64,000 nucleotides of DNA from an uncultured Porphyromonadaceae bacterium (GCA_900538705.1 UPZG01000007.1:27012-91011), one strand, 5' to 3'. Positions 44,591-54,294 are shown, numbered from the stretch's first letter. The notes: a model not told the origin generated them from the letters alone. Numbers and translations are program-made.

Positions 44591-45679
44591 ATGAATACGA
44601 CAGGTACACTATACAGGCTCACAACCTTTGGCGAATCGCATGGCCCGGCCATTGGTGGTGTCATAGATGGGCTACCGGCCGGTATACGGCTCGACATGAA
44701 GCAGATAGAATGGTTCATGCATCGCCGCCGTCCCGGGCAATCGAATATTACCACCCAGCGAAACGAAGCCGACCATGTGGAGTTTCTCTCGGGTATCTTT
44801 GAAGGTCAAAGCACCGGTGCCCCCATTGGCTTCATCATACGTAACAACGATTGCCACAGCCAAGATTATAACGACCTGCAAAACATATACCGCCCATCAC
44901 ATGCCGACTATACCTATACGGCCAAATATGGCATACGCGACTATCGTGGAGGAGGCCGCGCTTCGGCTCGCGAAACAGCCGTCCGGTGTGTGGCCGGTGC
45001 CATAGCCCTGCAAGTACTGCAAGGTATAGGTGTAACAGTAACGGCTTACACCTCTCAAATAGGCACTGTTTCACTCCCGGGTAATTACCTACAATACGAC
45101 CTTTCGCACATCGACGACAATGTTGTGCGCTGCCCTCATCAGCCTACGGCTCGCGCCATGGAACAACTTATCGCTGCCGTCAAGTCCGAAGGCGACAGCA
45201 TAGGAGGTATCATCACTTGCGTTGTTCGTGGTGTCCCGGCAGGCTGGGGCGAACCGTTATTCGACAAGCTGCACGCCGATTTAGGCAAAGCCATGCTCGG
45301 CATCAATGCAGCCAAAGGGTTTGAATATGGTGCCGGGTTTGCCGCAGCAACCATGCGCGGCTCTCAAGCCAACGACTCTTTTGCCTGGCAAGAGAATCGC
45401 ATCGCAACGCTTACCAATCATTCCGGAGGAATACAAGGCGGCATCTCAAATGGTGAAGATATCTATTTCCGCGTTGCTTTCAAGCCCACTCCTACCCTGT
45501 CAAGACCGACACACAGCGTCACCCAAGACGGAGAGGATATAACTTACACCCCACATGGCCGACACGACCCTTGCATCGTACCTCGTGCCGTCCCTGTTGT
45601 CGAGGCAATGACCGCCATAGTTTTGCTCGACCACTGCCTGCAACACAACAGCCGAAAATCATTTTCCGAAAATCTATAA
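44591..45679 (+). CDS. aroC: Chorismate synthase
   Basis: This 362-residue enzyme makes chorismate from EPSP in the last step of the shikimate pathway, using reduced FMN. Signatures are TFGESHGPAIGGVIDGLPAG (residues ~11-30), RRRPGQSNITTQRNEAD, the block YRGGGRASARETAVR with conserved His/Arg neighbours (near 119), and the C-terminal RHDPCIVPRAVPVVEAM. Length is standard. The start MNTTGTLYRLTTFGESHG is clear. The M20 peptidase gene starts 5 bases after the stop. Confidence 0.98.
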   Translation: MNTTGTLYRLTTFGESHGPAIGGVIDGLPAGIRLDMKQIEWFMHRRRPGQSNITTQRNEADHVEFLSGIFEGQSTGAPIGFIIRNNDCHSQDYNDLQNIYRPSHADYTYTAKYGIRDYRGGGRASARETAVRCVAGAIALQVLQGIGVTVTAYTSQIGTVSLPGNYLQYDLSHIDDNVVRCPHQPTARAMEQLIAAVKSEGDSIGGIITCVVRGVPAGWGEPLFDKLHADLGKAMLGINAAKGFEYGAGFAAATMRGSQANDSFAWQENRIATLTNHSGGIQGGISNGEDIYFRVAFKPTPTLSRPTHSVTQDGEDITYTPHGRHDPCIVPRAVPVVEAMTAIVLLDHCLQHNSRKSFSENL

Positions 45680-45684
45680 TCGCT

Positions 45685-47046
45685 ATGCAAAAGACTCTCG
45701 ATTACATCAACCAAAACCGCGAACGATTTCGCGAAGAGCTCTATTCTTTGTTGCGCATACCTTCTATCAGCGCACAACCCGAACATAAGGCCGACATGTA
45801 TGACTGTGCCAACAGATGGCGCGAATTGCTACTCGCCGCAGGCGTAGACCGTGCCGAACTGATGGAAACCGGCTACAATCCCGTAGTATATGCCGAAAAG
45901 ATACAAAACCCTGCCTGGCAAACCGTACTCGTATACGGGCACTACGACGTAATGCCTGCCGAGCCTCTCGAGTTGTGGAAAAGCAACCCCTTCGAACCCG
46001 AGGTGCGCGACGGGCACTTATGGGGACGTGGTACTGACGACGACAAAGGACAGAGTTTCATACAACTGAAAGCCTTTGAGATTGCCTTAAAACAAGGCAT
46101 ACTGCACTGCAATGTAAAATTTCTTCTCGAAGGGGGCGAAGAGGTTGGCTCCCCGGGCTTGGAAGAGTTTTGTCATAAACACGCCGAACTGCTGAAAGCC
46201 GACGTCATTCTGGTATCAGACACCAGCATGATAGGACGTGAGCATCCCTCGCTGACTACCGGGCTGCGCGGCCTCGCTTATTGGGAGATAGAGGTTACAG
46301 GGCCCTCGCGCGACCTCCATTCGGGACACTTCGGCGGTGCCGTTGCCAACCCTATCAACGTCCTGTGCCGCATGCTGGCCAGCATTATCGACGCCGATGG
46401 TCGCATTGTCATACCCCATTTCTACGACGATGTAGAAGAGGTTTCGCCCAAAGAACGTGCCATGATGGCCGCTGTACCGCACGACGAGGATGCATACTGC
46501 CGGGCTATTGGAGTAAAAGCTCTCGCCGGAGAAAAAGGATACAGCACGCTCGAACGAACGGCCATACGCCCCACCTTTGACATCTGCGGTATATGGGGCG
46601 GATACACCGGCGAAGGTTCCAAAACAGTCCTGCCGTCGAAGGCCTATGCCAAGGTATCGTGCCGGCTCGTACCTCATCAAGACTACCACCGCATAACACA
46701 ACTATTCATCGACTACTTCACCTCTATCGCACCCGATACCATCAGTGTCAAGGTTACACCCATGCATGGCAGCGAGAGCTATGTGTGTCCTATAGATATA
46801 CCAGCATACAAGGCAGCTGAAGCAGGATTTACATTGGCTTTCGGACAGCCACCTCTTGCCATTCGTCGAGGAGGCAGCATCGGTGTAATACCTATTTTTG
46901 AGCGTGTCTTAGGATTGAAATCGGTACTGATGGGATTCGGATTGGAGTCAAATGCCATACACTCTCCCAATGAGAACTTCCCGTTAGAGATGTACGAAAA
47001 AGGCATTATTGCCGTTGTAGAGTTCTATAATCGCATGCCACAATAA
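45685..47046 (+). CDS. M20-family dipeptidase/metallopeptidase
   Basis: The protein has 453 residues from the ATG at 45685 (MQKTLDYINQNRERF). It is a dinuclear zinc peptidase of the M20 CNDP-like group: VLVYGHYDVMPAEP (His and Asp ligands near residue 80-84), LWGRGTDDDKGQ (bridging Asp near 116) and LEGGEEVGSPGL (catalytic and ligand Glu near 150). The final His ligand lies near the end (GLESNAIHSPNE). No signal peptide is seen, so it is cytosolic, cleaving dipeptides or similar amides. Its stop codon overlaps the next gene's start by one base (TAATG). Confidence 0.94.
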   Translation: MQKTLDYINQNRERFREELYSLLRIPSISAQPEHKADMYDCANRWRELLLAAGVDRAELMETGYNPVVYAEKIQNPAWQTVLVYGHYDVMPAEPLELWKSNPFEPEVRDGHLWGRGTDDDKGQSFIQLKAFEIALKQGILHCNVKFLLEGGEEVGSPGLEEFCHKHAELLKADVILVSDTSMIGREHPSLTTGLRGLAYWEIEVTGPSRDLHSGHFGGAVANPINVLCRMLASIIDADGRIVIPHFYDDVEEVSPKERAMMAAVPHDEDAYCRAIGVKALAGEKGYSTLERTAIRPTFDICGIWGGYTGEGSKTVLPSKAYAKVSCRLVPHQDYHRITQLFIDYFTSIAPDTISVKVTPMHGSESYVCPIDIPAYKAAEAGFTLAFGQPPLAIRRGGSIGVIPIFERVLGLKSVLMGFGLESNAIHSPNENFPLEMYEKGIIAVVEFYNRMPQ

Positions 47047-47993
47047 TGCCGGCGGAACAAGCAAGATACTACGACTATGCCACCTTCTTGCGGCAATACT
47101 TCGAGGGAAAAGTGCAGAAAATATCGGTCGACGCCGGCTTCACCTGTCCCAACCGTGATGGGCTAATAAGTCATGGCGGATGCACTTTCTGCAACAATCA
47201 CACCTTTAACCCCGAGTATTGCCGCAAGGAAAGCAGCATCACCCAGCAACTGCAAGAAGGTATTCGTTTCTTCAGACGCAAATACCCCTCCATGCAGTAC
47301 CTTGCCTATTTCCAGGCCTACACCAACACCTATGCACCCCTCGATGTTCTCGCCGCACGTTACGAGGAAGCTTTGTCGGTTCCCGGCGTAGTAGGTATCA
47401 TCATAGGTACCCGCCCCGACTGCATGCCGTCCGAGTTGCTGCAATACCTCTCACAACTGGCACGACATACATTCGTAACCGTAGAATATGGCGTAGAAAG
47501 TACTTGCGACCGTACCTTACAACGCATCAACCGCGGTCACGACTTTGCCACAGCAGCACATACCATACGCCGTACAGCCGAGGCCGGCATCATTACCGGA
47601 GCGCACCTTATCTTAGGGCTACCCGGCGAAAGCCGTACCGACATGCTCATGCACGCACAACGCTTGTCGCAACTACCCTTGCACACCATTAAGCTCCACC
47701 AGCTGCAACTTATCAAAGGCACGGCCATGGGGCACGAATACACCGAACATCCCGAACACTTCAATATTCCCGATATCGACACATATATCGACCTTGCCAT
47801 CGATTTTACACAACACCTCACCCCCCACATCGCCATAGAACGATTTGCGTCACAATCTCCCGCCTCATTACTGATAGCCCCCCGATGGGGAATAAAAAAC
47901 TACGAACTCACCGCACGCATCATTCGCAGGATGAAACAACGCAATGCTTGGCAAGGCCAATTATATGACAGACAAGCACAACCCGAGATATAA
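47046..47993 (+). CDS. TIGR01212-type radical SAM protein (YhcC-like)
   Basis: This 315-residue protein has the unusual spacing of the 4Fe-4S cluster ligands in FTCPNRDGLISHGGCTFCNN (about residues 27-46), which is typical of the TIGR01212/YhcC family rather than the simple CxxxCxxC. It has further family text: YLAYFQAYTNTYAP, GVVGIIIGTRPDCMP, VEYGVESTCDRTLQRINRGHD and HLILGLPGESRTDM. It is cytosolic; the substrate is unknown. It overlaps the M20 gene by one base and so is translationally coupled with it. Confidence 0.95.
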   Translation: MPAEQARYYDYATFLRQYFEGKVQKISVDAGFTCPNRDGLISHGGCTFCNNHTFNPEYCRKESSITQQLQEGIRFFRRKYPSMQYLAYFQAYTNTYAPLDVLAARYEEALSVPGVVGIIIGTRPDCMPSELLQYLSQLARHTFVTVEYGVESTCDRTLQRINRGHDFATAAHTIRRTAEAGIITGAHLILGLPGESRTDMLMHAQRLSQLPLHTIKLHQLQLIKGTAMGHEYTEHPEHFNIPDIDTYIDLAIDFTQHLTPHIAIERFASQSPASLLIAPRWGIKNYELTARIIRRMKQRNAWQGQLYDRQAQPEI

Positions 47994-48097
47994 TGTAATA
48001 GCAGGAGGTAACGCAAATGCTACGTTAAAGCATTGTACCTTTTAGCAAAAGATACATAAAAATAGCGCAGAAGGCAGTACAGTTCATAAAAATAATG

Positions 48098-48105
48098 TAC
48101 ATTTG
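48098..48105 (+). promoter_or_regulatory. Promoter of the ATPase-DUF4435 gene
   Basis: TACATTTG matches TAnnTTTG, 30 bases before the ATG, in the 141-base gap that separates the accessory genes from the aroC group. Confidence 0.5.
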
Positions 48106-48134
48106 AGGAAACGCACTCCCATAACCTGCTGACC

Positions 48135-49706
48135 ATGAAAATAGAACTACCGCCCCATAAGAATGGGCAAACCCAATGGACCGACAACTTGCACGCTATC
48201 ACCATCATTGGTGCCAACGGGTCGGGGAAAAGCCGCTTTGGCGACGAAATAGCCCGTCGGCGAGAAGGCAAGCTCATCTTCCGTCTATCGGCTCTGAAAG
48301 CGCTCTTCATCTCACCGCGCCAAGAGAGCACCATAGGTAGAACCATATCAGACATCTTCAAAGAACTACAAGACAACAGTATCTATAAGATAAGCAATAT
48401 CGAAACCGAATTCGATAAGTTGCTCTACCTACTCCTATACGAGGAGTTTGTAAACATCCTCACATATAAAGGCAACAGAGACAACAAAAACTTTAAGAAA
48501 AATCCGCCGCCAGCCACCAAGCTCGACCGCGTACAACGCATGTGGGAAAACATATTTCCACAAAACAAGATGTTGCGCGTTGCCGGCGAACTGCGTATCA
48601 TGGCTGGTGACGACCCAAAGCACTATGCTGCCATGCGTCTGAGCGATGGAGAAAAGGCAGTACTATACCTCATTGCCTCGACACTTTTTGCCGAGAAAGA
48701 CTCTGTCATTCTCATAGAAGACCCCGAAGTGTTTCTACACCGCTCTATCATGAAAACGCTATGGGATGCCATAGAACAACTGCGTCCCGACTGCATGTTC
48801 GTCTACCTTACTCACGACCTTGAGTTTGCAGCCTCACGCAACGAAGGTACCTGCATTTGGGTGAAATCTTTCGATGCCGAAAAAAAGACATGGGAATACG
48901 AAACCATCAAAAACCCCGGCGAGCTTCCTGAAGATGTCTATTTAGACCTCTTAGGCAGCCGCAAACCCATCCTGTTTATCGAAGGCACCGATACCCGCAG
49001 CATCGATATAAAACTATATACCCTTCTATATCCCGAATATATGGTGAAGCCACTCGGAGGCTGTACCAAAGTGATAGAAACAACCCGCTCCTTTGCCGAC
49101 TTAAAAAACTTCCATCATATAGAATCGCACGGCATTGTCGACCGCGACCGTCGCACCCCCCGAGAGGTAGAGTCTCTCCGCCAACGCAATATCAGTGTCC
49201 CCGATGTAGCCGAAATAGAAAACCTGCTACTCATCGAACCTGTCATACGTACCGTAGCACGCCGTATGGGACAAAACGAAAATAACGTATTCGGCACTGT
49301 ACGTACCAATATAATCAATATGTTCGACGCCGAATTAGAGTCACAAGCTCTGTTACATACTCGTCACCGCATCAAACGTGAGCTGGAATGCAATATAGAC
49401 CGACGTTCAAACGATATAGATGAATACGAAAGCCATATCCAGAACCTTACTCGCGATTGCAATCCTCGCAAACTATACTACGACCTATGCCAAGAGTTCC
49501 GTACATACGTTACAGGACGTCGCTATAACAGCATTCTACGCGTCTATAACCAGAAAGCCATGCTTCCCAACTGTGGCGTAGTACAAATGTGTGGTTTCGC
49601 CAACAAAGACAAATATATCAAATTCATACTCTCTCTCCTGCGTGAAAATCGCGACGAAGCCAACATTATACGCACCGCCATGCGCGAGACCGTAGGGCTG
49701 AAATAA
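48135..49706 (+). CDS. ABC-type ATPase fused to DUF4435 (TOPRIM-like), candidate defence protein
   Basis: The protein has 523 residues. Its N-terminal AAA/ABC-type ATPase shows Walker A GANGSGKS (26-33), a signature-like LSDGEKAVLYLIAS near 168, Walker B SVILIEDPE near 190, and LTHDLEFAAS as H-loop near 218. From about residue 277 a DUF4435 domain follows: PILFIEGTDTRSIDIKLY, then GIVDRDRR (acidic TOPRIM-type site near 332), then EIENLLL near 360. Separate AriA (ATPase) and AriB (DUF4435) proteins make up the PARIS anti-phage system, and fused forms are known, so this could be a merged PARIS-like or OLD-like effector. Defence function is inferred. The base composition of the two genes after it drops, and it begins an accessory block. 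Confidence 0.8.
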   Translation: MKIELPPHKNGQTQWTDNLHAITIIGANGSGKSRFGDEIARRREGKLIFRLSALKALFISPRQESTIGRTISDIFKELQDNSIYKISNIETEFDKLLYLLLYEEFVNILTYKGNRDNKNFKKNPPPATKLDRVQRMWENIFPQNKMLRVAGELRIMAGDDPKHYAAMRLSDGEKAVLYLIASTLFAEKDSVILIEDPEVFLHRSIMKTLWDAIEQLRPDCMFVYLTHDLEFAASRNEGTCIWVKSFDAEKKTWEYETIKNPGELPEDVYLDLLGSRKPILFIEGTDTRSIDIKLYTLLYPEYMVKPLGGCTKVIETTRSFADLKNFHHIESHGIVDRDRRTPREVESLRQRNISVPDVAEIENLLLIEPVIRTVARRMGQNENNVFGTVRTNIINMFDAELESQALLHTRHRIKRELECNIDRRSNDIDEYESHIQNLTRDCNPRKLYYDLCQEFRTYVTGRRYNSILRVYNQKAMLPNCGVVQMCGFANKDKYIKFILSLLRENRDEANIIRTAMRETVGLK

Positions 49707-49750
49707 AACCAGGTTAACTACTTCTCGCAGCGTATTTAGATACAACTTCC

Positions 49751-50614
49751 ATGATACAAGATAAAGAAACCAATTTTGTATACATATCATATAAACTCGG
49801 CTACTGGAAAGAGTTCAAAGACTTTTACAAAGAGCTGACAAACCTATTTGATGAATTAGATATCAAATATGCTAACATTTATGACTCCAAAGATATATGG
49901 GCAAGAGATTACATGCCCATACAAATTGAGAGCAATGACTTCCTAAAATACAGATACGCACCAGACTATTTGGTTAAAGTTAAAAGCCGAGAGCATTATA
50001 TAACAGATTGTTCGGAGGCTTGCCGGAAATTAGGCATTCACTATCGCGAGACAGACATTATTATCGACGGAGGTAATGTTGTACTATGCGGAGACAGCGT
50101 GGTTATGACAAGTAAAGTATTTACAGAAAACAACAGACCGATAGGCGATGCCGACTTCCATAAACAATTGGAAGAGATATTCAACCATAAGGTTATCATT
50201 ATCCCCTGGCATTATACCGGCGACCTCGACAACGATGAAGCCGATATATATGGACACTCCGATGGCTTTATAAAATATTGCGACGGCAACCGCATTCTCA
50301 TGAGTAACCACAGAGAAAACGATGAAGATGAAGCGATACAGATGAAAAGTGTGCTTGAAAAAAACGGTTACGAAGTAACAGAGATGCTTTTCCCCGTAGA
50401 AAATCCCGACCTGAATTATAATTGGGCGTATATCAATTTTTTGCAAGTAGGCAATAAGATTATCATGCCCAAATTTGGGATAGAGGAGGATGAAATTGCC
50501 GAAAAATATATCCGGTCAGCATTTCCATACTGCGCAATAAGAGCTATTGATTGTCGCAATATAGTCCTTAAAGGCGGAGGCCTGCATTGCATCACATGGA
50601 ATATCAAAAAATAA
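49751..50614 (+). CDS. Agmatine deiminase/PAD_porph-family protein
   Basis: The protein has 287 residues, shorter than housekeeping agmatine deiminases (about 340-370) and lacking their N-terminal W-E-P segment, as in a compact Bacteroidetes subfamily. The amidinotransferase-fold active site is complete: ARDYMP near 55, DGGNVVLCGD near 102, GHSDGF with His169 and Asp171, and the nucleophile Cys280 in GGGLHCITW. It would hydrolyse guanidino groups (agmatine, peptidyl or free arginine-like); the substrate is unknown. There is no signal peptide, so it is cytosolic. It starts 44 bases after the ATPase-DUF4435 gene and is visibly more AT-rich than the housekeeping genes nearby, suggesting acquisition. 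Confidence 0.83.
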   Translation: MIQDKETNFVYISYKLGYWKEFKDFYKELTNLFDELDIKYANIYDSKDIWARDYMPIQIESNDFLKYRYAPDYLVKVKSREHYITDCSEACRKLGIHYRETDIIIDGGNVVLCGDSVVMTSKVFTENNRPIGDADFHKQLEEIFNHKVIIIPWHYTGDLDNDEADIYGHSDGFIKYCDGNRILMSNHRENDEDEAIQMKSVLEKNGYEVTEMLFPVENPDLNYNWAYINFLQVGNKIIMPKFGIEEDEIAEKYIRSAFPYCAIRAIDCRNIVLKGGGLHCITWNIKK

Positions 50615-50757
50615 ACAGAGCAAAGACTTTTACATAAACCGAGAAACGGGTCACTTTATTCTTGACCTACACTTTGCGGCTTATTTTTATACGATAAAAA
50701 CAATACAAGACACACAGATAATCAAACAACCTTTTATCACTAAAAATTTGACAGAAC

Positions 50758-51459
50758 ATGAATCTTAAAGCTCAATTAGAATCTTTTTCACTAAAAAAGA
50801 TATTCGCAAATATTGATACGGCAACATTGAAGGAGTACGAGTTAGACAATATATTAGACAGCAAGTTGCAGGAACTTGCAGAAAGTTTCCTGTATGGTGG
50901 TTATATTAGTGTCAAGGACCATAACGACCATGAAGTTTACCGTATATTTCTACAAACAATCGAATATTATATTCATGCAGAAAGCGGCTGCCAGATTCCT
51001 ATTCGGGATGAGATAATGTACCATTGTAATCATAAGGGTATCGAAATATACCCATACCTTCCTATAATGAGCCTCAACCCTCATGATTCGGGTTATGACA
51101 TAACCTTTGAGAACGAAGATGAGCAATACCGTGCAAGTGCCTTGATTCGCCGATACGTTGTCATAGACATGACACAGCGCTGTTTTCTGGTTTGGGACTC
51201 AAGGAGCCAATCTTTCGTAAAATATGAAGAGAACAACAAAACAACTCCTATCAATACACAATCGACATATCTGAAAAAACTTCTTACCGGATTCTCATTG
51301 GAAAGCCACGGAATACATCCCATATGGATAGATATAGATGCACATGGAGAAGTAAGCGAAGGTATGCCAAGAAAAGGAGTTAATAGTACATCTGCATGCC
51401 ACAAATGGCAATTCTCAAGGAAAAGCAATTATACCCTAAATGAATGTTTAGCGCAATAA
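50758..51459 (+). CDS. Unknown protein in the accessory block
   Basis: I do not recognise this 233-residue protein. It has no signal peptide, membrane segment or known motif. The N-terminal third is helical and charged (LKKIFANIDTATLKEYELDN), and the rest alternates beta-type segments with several aromatic and histidine residues (CHKWQFSRK near the end). It is AT-rich like the preceding deiminase gene, lies 143 bases after it in the same direction, and is closed by a terminator, so the three genes may travel together. A role as partner, immunity protein or substrate cannot be deduced. Confidence 0.7.
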   Translation: MNLKAQLESFSLKKIFANIDTATLKEYELDNILDSKLQELAESFLYGGYISVKDHNDHEVYRIFLQTIEYYIHAESGCQIPIRDEIMYHCNHKGIEIYPYLPIMSLNPHDSGYDITFENEDEQYRASALIRRYVVIDMTQRCFLVWDSRSQSFVKYEENNKTTPINTQSTYLKKLLTGFSLESHGIHPIWIDIDAHGEVSEGMPRKGVNSTSACHKWQFSRKSNYTLNECLAQ

Positions 51460-51500
51460 TAATTACAAAAACATTATCATCGCGTTTTACATAGAAATAC

Positions 51501-51529
51501 AAAAAGCCGGATAGTTTATCCGGCTTTTT
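51501..51529. terminator. Bidirectional intrinsic terminator
   Basis: AAAAAGCCGGATA pairs with TATCCGGCTTTTT (13-base arms, 3-base loop), with A and T runs on both sides. It lies between the convergent unknown gene and the M3 peptidase gene. Confidence 0.93.
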
Positions 51530-51550
51530 GTATAGATGATATGCAGCTTT

Positions 51551-53638
51551 TTATTTGATAATACCATCGCGACGCATCAGCGCTTCAATGGTAGGCTCGC
51601 TTCCGCGGAAACGTTTATAGAGTACCATCGGATTTTCGGTACCACCACGTTTAAGAATATTATCGCGGAATGAAGCAGCGGTAGCGGGGTCAAATACTCC
51701 ATGAGCCTTGAATACCGAGAATGCATCGGCATCGAGTACCTCAGCCCACTTATAGCCATAATAGCCGGCTGCATAACCGCCCGAGAAGATATGACTAAAT
51801 TGCGGGCTCAGCAATGTACCTTCTACAACAGGCACTACCTGCGTAGAAGCAAGAGCAGCCACCTCAAAAGCTGCCGGGTCGGTTACAAGCGAGGTAATAG
51901 TATGCCATGCCATATCGAGCATACCAAACGAGAGCTGACGCACGCAAGCATAAGCTGCATGATACTGACTCGATTTCACAATCTTCTGTATCAACGAGTC
52001 GGGTATTACTTCGCCCGTTTTGTAATGCTTGGCAAAACCGTCGAGGAAACTCTTCTCTGTAAGGAAGTTTTCGTTGAATTGCGACGGAAGCTCTACGAAA
52101 TCATGATAAACGTTTGTACCTGCCAGCGAGGGATAAGTAACCTCTGAAAGCAAGCCGTGCAGAGCATGTCCAAACTCATGCAGGAAAGTCTCCACCTCAT
52201 CATAGGTAAGTAACGAAGGAGCATTTTCGGTAGGACGCGTAAAGTTCATGACGATTGTTACATGCGGACGACTATCCTTGCCATTCTCTTCTTTCCACTG
52301 CCCCTTAAATTCGGTCATCCATGCGCCTTGACGCTTGCCATCGCGAGGGAAGAAATCGGTATATATCACACCTACATATTTACCATCGGCATCGGTTACC
52401 TCGAAAGCCTTCACCTCAGGATGGTAAACGGGTATTTTCTTGTTTTCTGTAAATTTAAGTCCGTACAGACGAGTGGCAAGGCCGAAGACTCCATCAATGA
52501 CATTGTTCAGCTCAAAATAGGGACGCAACATCTCGTCGTTGAGATCGTATTTGATGTGCTTGAGCTGCTCTGAATAATAGGAGAAATCCCACGGCATGAG
52601 CTCTATATCTTCACCCTCCTTACCGATAGCAAAGCCTTCGAGTTCTTTCACCTCCTGCAAAGCCACCGGTTTATAGGCCTCGAGCAAATGATTGAGCAGA
52701 TTATATACATTCTCAGGAGTTCCTGCCATCGTATGTTGCAACTTATACTCGGCATACGTCTGACAATCAAAAAGCTTGGCTATCTCAAGGCGTACCTCTG
52801 CAATACGAGCCAATACTTTCATATTATCATACTCGCCACCGATAGAACGTTCGTTGTAAGCACGATAAAGTTTCTCGCGCAAATCGCGACGAGTAGAATA
52901 CTTCATAAAGGCGCTATAACTCGGATACGAAAGATTTACCATATATCCATCTACGCCTTTGCTCTTGGCTAAGGCAGCAGCAGCATCAATAGCACTTTGG
53001 GGTAGTCCGGCCAAATCATCGAGCGACAACTGCATGGAGAACGCATTAGTTGCACGCAATGCATTCTGCCCGAAGGTAAGGGTAAGATTACTCAGCTCGG
53101 CAGTAAGTTCACGATAGCGGTCACGGTCGGCACCTTGCAGATTGGCACCGTTACGGGCAAACGAATCATAGGTCTCCTTCAGCAAAGTTTGTTGCTCAGT
53201 ATTGAGGTCGAGCTTGTCTCGATTATCATAAACGTACTTAATACGCTCAAAGAGCTTCTCATTCAACGAAATATTGTTACTATGCTCCGAGAGAAGGGGT
53301 TGTACTCGTTGCGAAATAGCCATCATCTCGTCGTTGCTCTCGGCACTCAACAAAGCGAAGAATACATTAGCCACGCGCGAGAGATAACTGCCGCTACGGT
53401 CGAGAGCCTCTATCGTATTCTCAAAAGTGGGCATCGAACGCTGATTGACAATAGCGTTTATCTCCTGCTCTTGCAAACGAATGCCCTTCTTAAAAGCAGG
53501 TTCATAATCAGAAAGCTTAATCTTATCAAACGGAATTGTTCCGTGAGGTGTGTTGTATTTACCGTTAAACGGGTCTGCAGCCTGAACTACCATAAATGTA
53601 AATAGGGCTAAAAAAATGGATACTAAAATTTTCTTCAT
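51551..53638 (-). CDS. dcp: M3-family peptidyl-dipeptidase
   Basis: The protein has 695 residues from the ATG at 53638 (MKKILVSIFLALFTFMVVQA signal peptide); a longer opening to 53749 is rejected because it hides this signal. The zinc motif FLHEFGHALHG has His487, Glu488 and His491, and the third ligand lies about 30 residues later near NVYHDFVELPSQF. The whole length fits the M3 (Dcp/oligopeptidase A) family, which trims dipeptides from peptide C-termini. The signal peptide places it in the periplasm. Dcp is preferred over oligopeptidase A because of the exported N-terminus and the sequence ITSLVTDPAAFEV-type C-terminal region; the exact specificity is inferred. Confidence 0.93.
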   Translation of the reverse strand: MKKILVSIFLALFTFMVVQAADPFNGKYNTPHGTIPFDKIKLSDYEPAFKKGIRLQEQEINAIVNQRSMPTFENTIEALDRSGSYLSRVANVFFALLSAESNDEMMAISQRVQPLLSEHSNNISLNEKLFERIKYVYDNRDKLDLNTEQQTLLKETYDSFARNGANLQGADRDRYRELTAELSNLTLTFGQNALRATNAFSMQLSLDDLAGLPQSAIDAAAALAKSKGVDGYMVNLSYPSYSAFMKYSTRRDLREKLYRAYNERSIGGEYDNMKVLARIAEVRLEIAKLFDCQTYAEYKLQHTMAGTPENVYNLLNHLLEAYKPVALQEVKELEGFAIGKEGEDIELMPWDFSYYSEQLKHIKYDLNDEMLRPYFELNNVIDGVFGLATRLYGLKFTENKKIPVYHPEVKAFEVTDADGKYVGVIYTDFFPRDGKRQGAWMTEFKGQWKEENGKDSRPHVTIVMNFTRPTENAPSLLTYDEVETFLHEFGHALHGLLSEVTYPSLAGTNVYHDFVELPSQFNENFLTEKSFLDGFAKHYKTGEVIPDSLIQKIVKSSQYHAAYACVRQLSFGMLDMAWHTITSLVTDPAAFEVAALASTQVVPVVEGTLLSPQFSHIFSGGYAAGYYGYKWAEVLDADAFSVFKAHGVFDPATAASFRDNILKRGGTENPMVLYKRFRGSEPTIEALMRRDGIIK

Positions 53639-53761
53639 AGTGAATAGTGATATGTGGTTTACGTTATTATACAAAGGTCGCATTTCTTGGGTGCCGAATA
53701 AAAAAGTTTTTATTAAAAAATACAAAACAAAAAGGATTACTCCATACACACCCGCGGCCGA

Positions 53762-54121
53762 CTACTTGTGGCGCTCTTCCAAAATAGCTTTCATATTCTC
53801 TTCCGACCATTTGATAAGTGCATCTATGTGAGGCATCAACGACATGGCGCGTTCTGTCAGCGAATATTCCACCCGAGGAGGCACTTCGGCATAGACCTTT
53901 CGGCTTACATAACCATCCTCTTCAAGTGTCCGCAACGTATTGGTAAGCATCTTTTGCGATATATCGGGTATGGCATGACGCAAAGCGCTGAAACGCATCG
54001 CCTCGGGCCTCATGCGCATGGTATAGAGTACCAGCAATGACCACTTGTCGCTTATTCGAGCCAATACTTGGCGTATGGGACAATTGGGTATTAAATATTC
54101 GTCAAACCGAACCTTTTTCAT
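53762..54121 (-). CDS. HxlR-family transcriptional regulator (copy 1)
   Basis: The protein has 119 residues and one winged-helix domain. HxlR hallmarks are NCPIRQVLARISDKWSLLVL (residues 13-32, with the conserved Cys14), then ISQKMLTNTLRTLEEDGYVSRKVY and PPRVEYSLTERA. The N-terminal Cys is the redox-sensing residue in relatives such as YodB and HypR. It is divergent from the cupin gene across 215 bases with promoters on both sides, which suggests control of that gene. It is clearly paralogous to the protein at 58022. Confidence 0.94.
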   Translation of the reverse strand: MKKVRFDEYLIPNCPIRQVLARISDKWSLLVLYTMRMRPEAMRFSALRHAIPDISQKMLTNTLRTLEEDGYVSRKVYAEVPPRVEYSLTERAMSLMPHIDALIKWSEENMKAILEERHK

Positions 54122-54147
54122 ATGAAATCATCTTTTTCTTTATTTTA

Positions 54148-54155
54148 CAAAGGTA
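54148..54155 (-). promoter_or_regulatory. Promoter of the first hxlR-type gene
   Basis: TACCTTTG on the minus strand, 27 bases before the start codon. Confidence 0.6.
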
Positions 54156-54294
54156 ACCAATTTATACGAACAGGGTCTATGTGCTAAATAATATTAATAT
54201 CATCAGTATGCAAGATACTAATTCTCAGAAATAGTTTCATGCAGGTAACCATGTGAAACAAAAGTGCCTTCTTGTTTATAGAAATGAGTATGAA

